Positions 1 to 11,866 of a DNA stretch of 64,000 nt are shown piece by piece. The number at the start of each line of letters is the position of its first letter. Positions within the stretch are counted from its first letter, which is position 1. The position numbers were made by a program, and so were the translations under genes. Source of the DNA: Verpa conica (taxonomy: Eukaryota; Ascomycota; Pezizomycetes; Pezizales; Morchellaceae); the NCBI GenBank assembly GCA_033030425.1, contig JAUFSD010000009.1, forward strand, positions 434,001 to 498,000, given 5' to 3'. The notes beneath the pieces were generated by a model. It had not been told where the DNA came from. It was given only the letters and a program-made list of their open reading frames with translations, and did no database searches.

Positions 1-662
1 GCGTGAGAGCGCTTCTGCCGTATGTTCGGGTTCGTGTGGATCAAGGGGTGGAGGACGGCGGGATGTTTTGACCGAACAAAAACGGCAGCCACGAGTGCAT
101 GTATCACCCATTAGCATGATTGTTGCAGTGGCAGCTGATTTGTCAGAACCGCCCCAGCAATCAGAAATATTAGGGCATCGTGCTTCTTCGCAGACTGTTT
201 TTAGAGAACAATAGTTATCAATACACGAAGATCGATCGAAAGACCATTGATCAGGGGTCATGGGATACCTGTATGGAGGTTTAATCCTCGTAGATCCTCT
301 TTAATCTTGTTATAATTTGATCCCACTGGTACAGAAGTTTTGAGCCAGTCTGGTAACCTGACAATCTCTTTTCCATTCTTATCAATTACAGTCCTAACCC
401 CTCTCGGTGCCGTAGCTTTGAGATCTATGGCTAGGGCCTCTTCGGTAGACAAAGCCTCCTCTTTTACACTAACAAAATCCGAAAATGAGGGTCCAGTATT
501 GAGCTTATCTGTAAAAGTTGTTGCCTTCCGCCTCGTAATGCCCTCTGGGCTAGTCGCTGAGGCAAGAGACCGAGATAGTGCTGGGGCAAGGAATACTGGT
601 GTCTCAAGGTAACGAAAACGAGAAGCAGTCCTCAAGGCTGTAGAATATTTTAATGAGGCCAT
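1..662 (-). CDS. LIP5: Lipoyl synthase, N-terminal part (runs off left edge)
   Basis: Mitochondrial radical-SAM enzyme that inserts two sulfurs into protein-bound octanoyl groups to make lipoate. Two exons are visible on the minus strand: 269-662 (131 codons plus 1 nt, ATG at 660-662) and 1-194, with a 74-nt intron 195-268 (donor GTATCC, acceptor AACAG). The join keeps frame and restores the conserved run [18 protein letters not shown], which holds the auxiliary cluster cysteines C-x4-C-x5-C. It is followed by the radical-SAM motif CTRGCRFC. The N-terminus is Arg/Ser-rich and free of acidic residues for about 40 residues, as expected for a mitochondrial presequence. The C-terminal half lies outside the window. 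Identification rests on motif recognition of a highly conserved family and is very secure; only the exact start is inferred. Confidence 0.95.
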
Positions 663-3600
663 AACTATGCATAAAATTTGGTGATGGGGCGACGTGAGGA
701 TAAGATCAGATCTATGTATGAGTCGTGATGTGGCAAGGAATTATCTTAGGAACTAGCGTATATCAGAGTACCTAAGAGCCAGCTGGATTAGTTAATTGAG
801 AGGCCGGGTAATGTTTATCTTGGCATTGTACCAGTGATAAGGTTTACTGAGCCGTAGGTGGTCCCACAGGACTGGTAACGTGTCCCTGTTTCTCCCGAAT
901 CCACCAAGCCACACATAACAAACTTGTGGAAAGTCTCCCCCCACATCCAATGCAGGGACCTAAATTTCTTCCCTGAGCAAATGGTACTTTTTCCCAGTGG
1001 CAGTACTTTGTGGATTGGCTGCTAAACCAAGAGAGCACTCTTTATGAGGATATCGTCAGGGGAATGGTGTCACTTTAGGATTCCTACAACAAAGCAGACA
1101 ATATTACGGCCCAAGGAAATTATCGATAGCACCACTCATCCTTTAGTAGCTGACTAGAAATCATAGGCATTCTGCCACTTCTGCCTATTGACAACTCTTG
1201 GCATTACATGTTCTCTAGTTTTCTAGGGGCTTTGAACGAAAATTTTTCAGATGCGGTCAAGCTCAGTTTTATGAATTTCGAACCGCTCCGTGAGCTACCA
1301 CTAACAAGGTGCTCTAGCAAATTTAAACTGCCAAGACAATTCTCTATTGGCTATTTCAGTCATTATTTTCATCAAGCTAAATGGACTCGGGTATATATCC
1401 AGCGATATCAGGAATAAGTTTAAACATTGATAAACCTCTGACTCTTGGAGACTCATCTAAATTTATTCATGTATGACATAAAGTTGCACAGATTTTTATA
1501 CTCCCATTAGCAATGGACCATCAAAATTGAAGCCAAAGGCTTTTGGTAACACAATTCAGCTGCAGGAAGAGAACCCCCTGCTTGAAACATCAAACAAGAA
1601 AGGTCTCTTGAATGTTCGCTATCAAAGATCTCTCAACCTTGCGCGTTATACCTGCCCTCCTTCCCACTGTCGGTTCTTTAGGGACGATGCGCCCCCGGGA
1701 GTACTTTCCTACAGAGATAAATTAGTGTCTTAGCCAAGAGAAATATCACCGAAGATTTTGTGTGGGCCGGTTCTTTCTATGCAAGACACCTGCCTCTTGA
1801 TAAGGTGAAATTCTGGACCTGCTCGCAACACACATAAAGAACCTGAATATGCAGGTCTTATTCTTGCCAATTAACAGGCTACTTAACTCATCAGAGGCAT
1901 AATCTCCAACAAAAACCCCTATCCTCAACAGTTGCATGTTCAGGTCCACCGCAAATCCTTTTGGAGACTCGTTTAGGAGATAAGGGTCATTAATACTTGA
2001 ATGGGACCTCGACTAAGTTCTTAGATAAAGGCGACCTAAAAACATCAGATAAAATAGTGCTAGAAGCCCTCTCTCGGCACCATAGTCAAGCTTTTTCAAA
2101 ATATTATGGATTATTTCACAGGAACATTACTAGCTAATTGATTCCTTGAGTTGTAGTTAATGCGCAGGACCATTTACCTACGCGTGATTCTACAATGTGG
2201 TGTGGAACCAAGATGCTTACAAAGCGTATTAAAAATGGAGTTATGTGCATAAGAGGCTGCAGCCTTTATAAGACTTTTTCTTGTGCAGAGTCTAAAGTTC
2301 TAGCTGAAAAAGTAACTGGCTAATGAAAGTTAGTTGAAATAAGGGATGATTTGGCCTTCCTATAGGGAATATTAGTTAAAATAGCTTCTACTCGCAAAAT
2401 TTCTAAACTGCCTATTTCACCCATACCCAACTACAAAGATCTATGGGGCCGGATAGCCTCTCAGTCAGCATTAGACTTTTCGAGTTATAAATTAAGTAAA
2501 TCCTCAAGCTCTTCGCTCTAGTTGATTTAGTAACAGACTTACGTTAAGCCTCCAATGCATAGTCAAGGCCTGATGGAATTCTGCACTTATTGCCAAGCTG
2601 CATAGTTGGCCAAATTTCGGTCCATTTATGTTAGTGGAGTAGCTAGTGGGAAAAGCAACGTAATCGATGGTGATAGCTAGGAATCGTTGAAATGAGTATC
2701 AGCATTCCTTGTTCCATCTCTCTTTCTTTACTGGCAGCTAACATATTTTCTCTAGACGCACGATTAGGTAAAGATTTGGTTGGCTTACGATTTATAATAC
2801 AAGTCAGTCCCTTTACTCATCCCCTCTAGTCCCCTAGTCCTCCTTCTTATCCCTCAACACCAGAAGTGTAAAATAAAAACAGGTATATTCCCAAACGATA
2901 TATTAGTGGCTGCCAGCGATGAATTATAGCCAACTTAGGATAAGATAATCCTTTCGATGGGTGTAAAGGGGAAATGCGATGAGATTCCTCGAGCCTTTAA
3001 GAAATGACATTGAGGTGAGTAATTATATCGTATTAGAGAGTAACGGCCTGATCATACTTTTTATGAGTTTTCTTTTTATTCATTTACATTACTTGTTCCT
3101 GCAATATCACACCCGTCGGCGTTTGTTGGGCACAGGTGATAGACTAAGTAACGACAGATCGTTTTAAATTGAACGACAATGTTGAAGGATGTGGTTATGG
3201 TGAGTTTGAGAACGTACCATGTCCATAAATTAGGGCGCTGGCAAGCCTGTTCTAAGCTGAATTTTGCTTTTTAAGTGATGTTCGGCCTTTTATGCGTTGT
3301 TCACGGGGCTTCATGAGGGGCTTCGCTAGCCAGGGGGCATGTCCTCAAGGGTCAACCACTGACCTAAGCTTCTTTCCTCAGATTTTACGAATTCGATTAG
3401 CCCACCATTACCGATGTAAGTTGTCAGCGTTTCAGGGCCGGTCTCGAGATAAAGAAACGCATGTGGGTTGGAGCTGCAGGTTCCAGGTCGTTTTTCCAAG
3501 GTGTGAGTAGCCATATTGTAGCCAGTACAGTGCTTCCAAAGCGAATACAACAGGTAGAAAAATGGTCAAGGTTGTTTGGGTGGCAAAGCAGTAACCACGA

Positions 3601-5922
3601 GACTAAGGGTGTTGATTATTATTCACTTTCACTGCTATAGGTCACTGTTTGTGTTAACCACAAACCCACATACCTGTACCTAGAAGCACAGTAAGCTGGT
3701 GGCCATGCTACTAGGCTTAGGAAGCCGATACGAGTGATCTTACATGAGTGCGAAGTCCCCAGATACATGGAGGTGAAAGCTCGACTGACTGTGTGTCCAA
3801 AATCTGGTTCTTACTCTGCTAAAAGCCATATAGAATTTATCGCCTTTCTCTTTCCTCATTTTAGGTAACTCGTACTTGAGTATCCATAGCGGATAAGGTA
3901 TGACCCCAATTAAAGAGCCCTCCGTTCTGAAAAGATCTTATAACTATTGATTTATAGAGCTATATTCTATATGAAATCTCTCTATATGATTCTAACCAAA
4001 GGAAGCCTATAGGAAACTCGAATTAATTTAAACTTAGTATAGCCCTCTACAAAGTTTAATTTATGGATCTTAAAGAGTAAAGCAAAGCTTTCCCCCAAGG
4101 CTCTAGATCGTTCCATTAGCAATTATGTACACCTAGTATGCTTTCCTTCATACAACTCCTTCCTACAACTACTTTTTAAGGCTGCTTGTAACTTAACTAA
4201 CATAGGCCAGGTCAGTCCTGGTCAGGCGAGTATGCATTATTGAGGAAGAGACAATCGATTGAGATCGGGCAAGAAACAAGCGCCAACATTTAATCCCATA
4301 GGTCACTTATTTTCATCTACATCTATGCCTCCCGAGTGCCTCAGAAAAGCATATCTTTACGGAAGTACTAGAACGGTAATCCCGCCGCGATCCCGATCTT
4401 TCTCTTGTATTCGATCTCATTCCAATCCCTTTAATCTTTAGTAGACCACCCAATCCGCTTTTTTAAATACCTCTGTGGATGCCGCAGGATTTAGAACGTG
4501 GGTGAGGAAAAAGTGGAGTTCTTTGAATGACAACGAACAAGTCGCTTATTTCGTTTAAAGTCAATACATTCTTATAGGCCCCTCCTCCCGCGCCTGCGTT
4601 ATATCCAATCACGTATAATCACTCGGAGCTAAGGCCAATATGATCGGAATATAGAATATTTCAGTCAGATGTCTAATATACCCTTTACTATTCGGGTAGT
4701 AGTTTCATGAGAATAAGATATTTTAAACACCTTATTGCTCGGGTTTTCGGTAGGTCGCGTAATAGAACTACGAAATGAAAATCAAGACAACTCCTCCCAA
4801 TCCCAGTTTCGGACCGGCTTAATATGCTCCGAGGGGTTTCGGGACCAGCACTTCGAAATAAATAACATGATTTGGCGGGAAAAGTTTTAGCAGATGATCT
4901 GATGGATGCATAGATGGTCTGGCTGATGCATTCAACGGGTCAGCACTGGGTACCAAAATGCATGTCTAACGCAAAGCACAGATCGCTTAGCGCCCCTGTT
5001 TTGCCAGCAAAGCTAGTGGACTAGAATATCTATCTAGTCCTGGCCTACGGTAGTAGATTCCTTCCTCACATTCGGGAACACATGTTCAGAAAGTCTAGAG
5101 AATCGAGTCGTCCCCGGTATCCCGAATATTCCGCACCTGCAGTTGAAAATTTTGGTAATACATTACTGTTGGTTCAACGCGTATATATAAGCTAGGGCCT
5201 CTAAACAGAAACATTCAGTCTGTTCTTAGAGAGAGCTTTTGAATGGGAGAAACGCGCTTAGCCATGTGCCTGCATCGGTAAGCTCGGCCTGATTGCCGTA
5301 TCATATCAGTAAGAATGGCGTCTAGTTCCCCTCAGTAATTAGTTTAGAACAGTTGTCAGCTATAGTAGGAGGCATTAAAGTCACAAAGATATTTGCAAGG
5401 CGCAATCGTATCCAGGTAATCCAAGGGTAGATCGTTCACGGTAAGATGAGATCTTATACCCTCACAAGGGAAGCGATCTAGGAAGTTCCCCGTTGAATGT
5501 TTCTTATCTTACTCGCATCACTTTCAGTCAAAACATATGTTTTACTTTTTCGTGCGAAGGGAGTTTTTCTATATCTGTTTATTCCTCACCGGAAAATAAT
5601 CAGAAGAGTAATTGATTGTGCTGCGCATTCCGAGGCAGAAAAAAGGCTATCAAACGACGGGTATCGAGCCTGCTTCCGCAGCTGCCGTATTGGTGTAGTG
5701 AATTTTTTTGGAACGTGGGATCGGTGCTTTCCTAGGCTGCATACCTTCGCATCTCGACACAATTTCATATATCAGTGACACGTTACATCTCACATCGTCT
5801 GTGGTCCCATCTCTTGTCTCTCTCCAATTAATAGCCAATATTCTAGACATAAATCACCGGTCCTATGAGACCGAGACCTACGCAGCAGCAAGTATATTTT
5901 TGTTTTTTTTCAACTTCCTGTT

Positions 5923-5967
5923 ATTCAGACTGAATTTACTATGATTAATCAATTATTCAGTCTGAAA
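5923..5967. repeat. Nested inverted repeat
   Basis: ATTCAGACTGAAT (5923-5935) is followed 19 nt later by ATTCAGTCTGAAA (5955-5967). Each arm is itself a palindrome around one central base, and the two arms are inverted copies of each other with one mismatch. It could fold as a cruciform or mark the end of a degenerate element. No function can be assigned. Confidence 0.5.
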
Positions 5968-6356
5968 TATTTTTACCCCTAACCCTGGATTTAAATTTTA
6001 TGGAGCTACTTAAGGAGAGAAACTGGAGGTGTCAAAAACATAAATTAAGTCGATCATAGATTTACTAGTCCAGGGCAGAGTAGAAACTATTACCAACAAA
6101 ACTCGTTTTGAAGCTCTGTTTGCCTGCTCTAAGTATGAGCCAAACACTTAAATATAGAACCTAAAAACAAACCCTCTATTACCTTATGACCCCTTGTAAA
6201 CCTATTTTTGAATGTTCGAAATAACGCGCGCCCTCTAATTAGTGAATTGAATAGACAATTACTAATTGATATTTTGCTTTGCCCCAAAAGCTGACTAAAT
6301 TCCCAATAATTACCAGTTGACAAGTCACCTTGGTTCTGGGGTTCTAGTGTATACGC

Positions 6357-6435
6357 TGTATGTTGATGCAGTGGCAACCTAGATTGAGAAAGGGCCCAAG
6401 CTCGTATAATCTCAGGTTCGATTTCAGGCGGCGGT
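6357..6435 (+). repeat. Possible tRNA-derived SINE head (Pol III A and B box pair)
   Basis: TGATGCAGTGG at 6364-6374 fits the Pol III A box, and GGTTCGATTTC at 6415-6425 fits the B box. They lie 51 nt apart, within the range of tRNA genes with a long variable arm. The acceptor and T stems do not pair properly, so this is not a working tRNA; a diverged tRNA-derived SINE is the better reading. Other copies in the genome would be needed to confirm it. Confidence 0.35.
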
Positions 6436-7473
6436 GTCGTAAACCAAGAGCTCACTTCATTTAGTAGTTGGCCGCCAGGTTTGCGATATTTGAATTGAAT
6501 GGCTAGGAGTAATTTTGTGGGTGCGATTGGCAACTTTGTGGTTCTAGTTACGTCTATACCAACTTTTGACGTAAATGTGCTTATAGAGAGATTTAATCAT
6601 TAGGGAAATCCTACAGGGAGCGCGTGGAGTTGGTATATAAAGGGATGAGTTTCCCCCGTAGGTTCTTCCTTTTCATACTCCAGAATCCCCAAGTACTACC
6701 ACCTCCTCTACTTCTATCAACTTGAATATACCTAACGTCCTTCACTTTTGTCTCCTCCTCTTTTGTCCGATGCTATGCATAAGATAAAAGGGGCGGAAAC
6801 TAACTTGTCTGGAGGTTGAGAGTCTCAAGTGTGTGCAGAATCAGTGCCTAAAGCTCTACTCATCATGAAATATATTACTGATAACCTTTAGGATATAATG
6901 TTAGCCTAAACAAGTGGTTCTAACTAGACAAGCTTGAAGAAGACGTTATAGGTTGAAAAATGTCTACGGTAAATCCTACTATAACCCAAGGAACCCTGAC
7001 TTCTTCGAAAAAACGGACTCAAAGTTCACGACATTTAGCTCCCTCTCAAAAGAGACTAGCCTTCACCCTCGTTACGGATATAAACCCCTAAAAAGCCATG
7101 AGGTCAGATACCGATGCTTACCTTTAGTGTCTCAATGTTCCCTACAATATTCCCCATACCCTACCCTTTTATTCTTATATCCGTGAGCCGAATATGATAG
7201 GCTTCTGATTAAAGGCGCTTAAGCGGGAACAGCAGTGAGATGAACTGGTTGCTAAAGGCAAGATCATTGGCCTGCATTTCCCTGTCCGACAGATGGTATA
7301 TTGTCATCTTATAATTCGTCGAGCCTGATCATTTATTTCTATTTGTTTATATAATGAAGTGCTTTGCTGGCTTTATTTATACTGTAAAAGAAAGCTTTCC
7401 ATCATATTATACAAAGATATAACATTTAGTAGGCATTATAACTTAAATATTACTTGCTTTCATTAGTAAAACC

Positions 7474-7500
7474 AAAAAAAAAAAAAAAAAAAAAAAAAAA
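7474..7500 (+). repeat. A27 homopolymer
   Basis: Uninterrupted run of 27 adenines in AT-rich DNA. It could be a relic retroposon tail or a simple slippage tract; no target-site duplication is obvious next to it. Confidence 0.9.
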
Positions 7501-8172
7501 CTAACGCTTAAATGAAAAATACACACATAACTATGATATCAAAACCCAGTATCGATAAGGCAACCCACAGGTAAAAGTGAAATGTTGATCTCTGTCTAGC
7601 TACACACCAGTTTCCAGTTTCCAGTTTCCAATGCATCCAGCCAGCATCGTAGGTGGTTCAGTTCTACTCAAAGGGCTTCGAATCGCCGGGAGAAGCGGGT
7701 GTTAGATGGTATGGCGCAGTATGCATGGTTTAATGGCCCTTACTTCATCTTGTATGTAGTAGACACCCTAAAGGGTTTGGCTCTCTCCCACAACACATCT
7801 TTATTTTCTTATCCTTAAACCATCCAATGTATATGACCTCCTCCGAACCAACCCAGCTACTCTTCAAACCCTGAAACTACTCTCGTAAATGGTAGATATA
7901 AATAAAAAAATACGAATCACATTACTCCCCAAATGTCCCTTGCTTTTTTGCCGTATCATTACACCCCTACACAAAGTCTCTTCCCACTCGTTCCCAACAC
8001 ACGAGATCTTCAAAAAAAAATCCCCCTCCCGGCCCACGTAGCTACCAATCCATCACCGGCCGTCTACACGGCCCGCACCGCCGTTCCTTTTAGATCATTC
8101 CATTGTGACGCACACCGGTCTAACAGTAAATTTTACTCTTCTCAGTACTCCTATTATCTATAAGGAAGTGGG

Positions 8173-9404
8173 TCATCTCCTTACATCATACCGGGAAGCT
8201 CTTGTTTCATATCTGCCAGCAGGTTCCGGCGCTGCCGGAGCGTTGAGCTGTACATCTTGGTTGACAGCTCCGCTATTGAGCCTTCTCTGGCTGTCGGATC
8301 TATCGTCTGGATAGTATCCATCTCCCGCTCCCTTCTCGCTATACCTATCATCAACGCTTCGGCGGCGGCGCGTACCCAACCATCTAGACGTGCTTCTAGT
8401 CGCATACTTATTCTTATTACGTCCAGCAGCACTAGAGAGGCAAAAGCCAATGGTGGCAAGGGTCAAGAGGGCCACACAAGTCCAGGTAAATGCAAAAGCC
8501 TAGTTGTGTAGTTAGCCACAAACTCACTTTTAGGGATAGGTTTAGAGGAGGCTTGTGAAGAACATACTTTGACACCAACACTTGCTTCTCTTCCCGCATT
8601 CCGGAATGCGCGTTGGCCAAGAACAAAGCATGCACTTGAGATCACTCGGAGTCAGTACTAATATTCACCAACAAAAGTAACATAAGTTTCGCAACACCAA
8701 AAGTAACCTTTGGGTGCATACGTCATGATACTAGCCGAAAACGCAACGCAGAATAATGCTAGGCAAGAAAAGAGTCCCGCTGCTGCTCCTCCAATTCTCG
8801 AACAAAGAGCGAGAAGACCTGTGATGAATGCCAGGACCGTGAATACTACATCAATGATGTAGAATGAATACAAAAACCGACTCAGATAGAAATAACGGTT
8901 AGGGCGACGGATAAAGTCTCCTGGGATGTTCGTTTCAGTATTAAAATTTCGTTGGGGTAGAAATGGGTATGCAGCGTTGTTGGGTCGACATTGAAAGTTT
9001 TTGCCGTTACGTTCATCACAGAACTACAAAGACATGTCAGTGATATATGGTACACCATTCCTTACTCATTTTTATAAGAAAAAACTTTCCTCGGCTAGGA
9101 AATATTTATGCAGGATACGTGGGTGGTAAACTAACGTTATAAAGAGTCCAATGACATCTTCCATCTGGAGCATTTGGTATGCCTCGAGTATCTGCATTGA
9201 GGAAAAAGATTTGATTCAAAGGCCGTTTATCATACGCCCCAGCAAGAATTAACAAGAACAATAGAACTATCGTCCCTGCAATGAGGAAAAGTGATGGGAC
9301 TGCAGTTCCAATACCTATAAGAGGGGGATTTTAGTCAACCTCTTAGCAAATTTGTTGCTGAAGAAAAATCCGAGTGATAGTTACGTACGGGTGCGAAGAG
9401 ACAT
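8173..9404 (-). CDS. SUR7/PalI-family plasma-membrane protein
   Basis: Five exons join in frame: 9389-9404, 9136-9314, 8722-9023, 8568-8634, 8173-8499 (296 aa). The N-terminus reads RIGTAVPSLFLIAG followed by a membrane helix. Then come an extracellular loop with CDERNG.N.QC, three further helices (LAFITGLLALCSRIGGAAAG; FSCLALFCVAFSASIMT; AFAFTWTCVALLTLATIGF) and a basic, Ser/Arg-rich cytosolic tail. This four-helix layout with the conserved GLLALCSR and AFRNAG motifs is that of fungal SUR7/PalI (eisosome-type) proteins. These sit in the plasma membrane and affect cortical domains, cell wall and stress responses; the specific role here is unknown. Introns are 74, 112, 87 and 68 nt. The first exon has only 16 nt and depends on a GTACGT donor. 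Family assignment is strong; the ortholog is not resolved. Confidence 0.88.
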
Positions 9405-10042
9405 TACTGGACTATGAATACTAGAGAGCCAAAATAGATAGAAAGTAGTATATTCGATATTACGGCTCGACTATTGTTAGGAATGAGGTACTAGGCTTGT
9501 GGGTGGGCAATAAAGATATAGCATATAAACAACTATGAGAGGCGTTTTAACGGGATACCTCTGATGCTTGGATGACGATAGACAAACGCACATTCCACAC
9601 CTCCCCATCTTAAGCAGTTTAGGGCTAGCAGAGTTTGCCAGTCTCCGTCCTCGCGGAAGCGAACAGAGTGACGAAGTGTGATACTGTGATATCCTTGCCA
9701 GCGATCATACGTCATCCTTGGCACCATCACAGGTCTTGATGCAGAAGTGTCACTATAGTTCATTTACGAGTACCGTTCAATCATGAGCTAAACACAAAGG
9801 ATTCAATTAATGCCCCATTAAACCCCAATTGCAATCCCAACCAAAACCCTTAAGACCCCCAAGGACCCATTCATAAAACGCGTCCGGACCGCTACACAGC
9901 AAAGAAGAAAATACGCCGGTCCGTTGATATATTCAAAGGACAATGACCGAGGAAAAAAAGAAAGAAAAAGTGCCACCTAGTCGTCTATTTACTTCTGCAC
10001 AGAAGGCATCAACATAAATACCGCTCCTCTGCTGGTCCACGA
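9405..10042. other. Intergenic spacer between SUR7-like gene and otubain
   Basis: Contains the upstream region of the SUR7-like gene and the 3' flank of the otubain gene. A 76-codon open frame on the minus strand (9533-9763) has no recognisable domain and is not called. Confidence 0.5.
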
Positions 10043-11866
10043 TCATGAATAAGGCTGGTTTTGGCTGTGCCCTGAACCTGCGGTATATCCATCATTCAAA
10101 TACTGTCCTCCATTGCTATCCCAAGATTCACTTCCAGATTGTGATGAGTGTGACGCCTTTTTCTCTACGGAAGAGCTTCTTTTAGAAGCCCCTGAGCTAG
10201 AAGTCGGGGTAGGAGGTTGATATATCTCGGGTTGAAAGTTCTCGCTTTGGAAGTGGCTTGGATTGAATGGCGAATTCCTAAAGGTCGTCGTCTGAAAGGG
10301 GAGAGATTGTAGGGGAGACGGTTGGAAAGCTGGCAAGTTGAACATAGAAGGGCGGAAATTTGATGGGCCTGGCTCAGTTGCAAAGAAATCAAGATTTACT
10401 GGCGGCATTTGTGGGAAAAAAGAAAGAGGTGTTGCTGCAAATGTCTGTTCCGGAAGACTGGAAAGAAATGACACTTGAAGAGGTGGGGGTGGAGCTGTTG
10501 GAATCTCCCCAGTCTTGTAAATGATATCATAATGGCCGCTGGACATTTTATCAGAGTTGATGTAAGGTTTAGGGGGGGGGCAGCAAAAACTCACGGCCTA
10601 TAAAGAAGTCTCAATACTGGTGCGTCGAGTGGTGTCATCATTCCTTCAGTTTCTACATCATGGAAACGGTGTACATTGACTTCGTCTCCAGCACTTCTAT
10701 CTAGGTAGAAGACTTCTACTGCAAGACCAGCTGGAAGTATCAAGCAGTCAATCAAAGCCATAAGTCCTACATGGTCGATTTCGATCCCATATGGCTCGAT
10801 TTGTGTTTCACAAAATACCTTTACAGGCTGGTCGAGGAGGAATGGTTGGTAGTAATCTGGGCGAGTTTTCATCCAGGAACTAGTGAGAAACTAACCATGC
10901 AAATCTCTTAGCAAAAACATAACAAAAACAAAAAAATAGTAGGGGGAAAGCTAACCTTAAAATGTGTGATGATGGCATTAGAGATATCGGGGTTGTTGAA
11001 TGCATTCACCACTGGGGAAATATCGTAAGGACGATCAATAGCTGGTGAGCCAGATATTTGCATAAATAATGAAGACGTAGCCTCTGCAAAGTCTTCATAT
11101 ATGTATGATTCAAGGCCCGCTAGGTTCATAAGATTGTTGAGTGATGATACTCGGGCATACTCCATGCCGATGCGGTTGGGATCACCGGACTTGAGTAAGA
11201 TCTCGAAATAGCCAAAAGCCACAGCTGTGGTAGTGTCAGCGCTAAAAAAGTTTAATGAGGACGAAAATTGTGAGAGAAGATACTACGCACCTCTCCACCC
11301 ACAATTCCCATCTCCAAGTACTGTTCGGTAGAAAGGATACTTTGGTGAAAGCGCCTGGGGCCATCAGTATAACCTTAAAACATAGGGAATATTATATCCA
11401 CTTACCATAGTCTTCCTGACGTAGATCGGATCCGCAGCTGCATATTCGACCTCTAGAGCTTTACTCGACTTGATATCTCCGATAAATGCACCCTAAACAT
11501 ATACATTATATATTAGTTGCCGAAAGTTTAAAGACAGGTTGCTAAATAGGAAACGAAACGAGAAACGAGAAAGCTAGTCACTAGCTTGGAGGGACGGACC
11601 TGAATGTCTGGTTGATAATCTCTCGATAGCTTCTCTAGCTCCGCGTAGTCTGTTGTCTGTCCATCCAAGCCCGCTAGGCTGGCCTTTACATCTTCACCAG
11701 CGATGGCATCTGGTTGTGAGTGGGTAGGTGAGCCCATCGGTGAGCCGTAGTGCTGCTTCGTCAATTGTTGTTGAGCTTTAATATCACGGTATTCCACTTG
11801 CTGGCTCCAGGGATCAAGGTCATCGACGAAAGCGCTGCCCCCGTTCATTCCGGAAGCACCATCCAT
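10043..11866 (-). CDS. Otubain-type ubiquitin thioesterase (OTU, peptidase C65)
   Basis: Six exons join in frame: 11600-11866, 11406-11492, 11291-11354, 10956-11224, 10595-10890, 10043-10538 (492 aa). The protein is a cysteine protease that removes ubiquitin from substrates. Exon 3 carries the catalytic motif GDGNCGWR (Asp and nucleophile Cys), continued across the intron by AVAFGYFEILL. Exons 5-6 reconstitute YRP-GHYDIIY, with the catalytic His. The segment FLTSSWMKTRPDYYQPFL matches the conserved otubain helix before the His loop. The N-terminal 90 residues and the C-terminal 160 residues are low complexity; the tail is rich in Pro, Phe, Ser and Gln and repeats short FNP/FQP units. Animal otubains are about 270 aa, so the long tails are a fungal feature. 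Introns are about 50-110 nt. The tail is likely disordered and its role is unknown. Confidence 0.92.

Larger units (their letters stand above)
663..8172. other. Long AT-rich gene-free stretch with repeat debris
   Basis: No ORF in this 7.5 kb shows a recognisable domain or a convincing exon chain; open frames are short and scattered. Transposon-like relics are visible: TATA boxes of the type seen in LTRs at 5182-5191 and 6634-6642, a tRNA-like A/B box pair at 6364-6425, a nested inverted repeat at 5923-5967, a 27-A run at 7474-7500 and a triple CAGTTTC-type tandem at about 7608-7629. The 3' end (about 7800-8172) includes the downstream flank of the SUR7-family gene. The most protein-like fragment is on the minus strand at 3326-3550, but it matches nothing I recognise. 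Confidence 0.6.

Noticed and set aside
5640..5710. tRNA-like B box (GGCTCGATACC on the minus strand) followed by a T-run
   Set aside because: No A box at the right distance and no acceptor-stem pairing.
6129..6533. 134-codon minus-strand ORF
   Set aside because: It overlaps the tRNA-like relic, and its sequence is the antisense of that element plus AT-rich DNA.
9533..9763. 76-codon minus-strand ORF next to the SUR7-like gene
   Set aside because: No domain, composition close to random, lies in the probable 5' region of the neighbouring gene.
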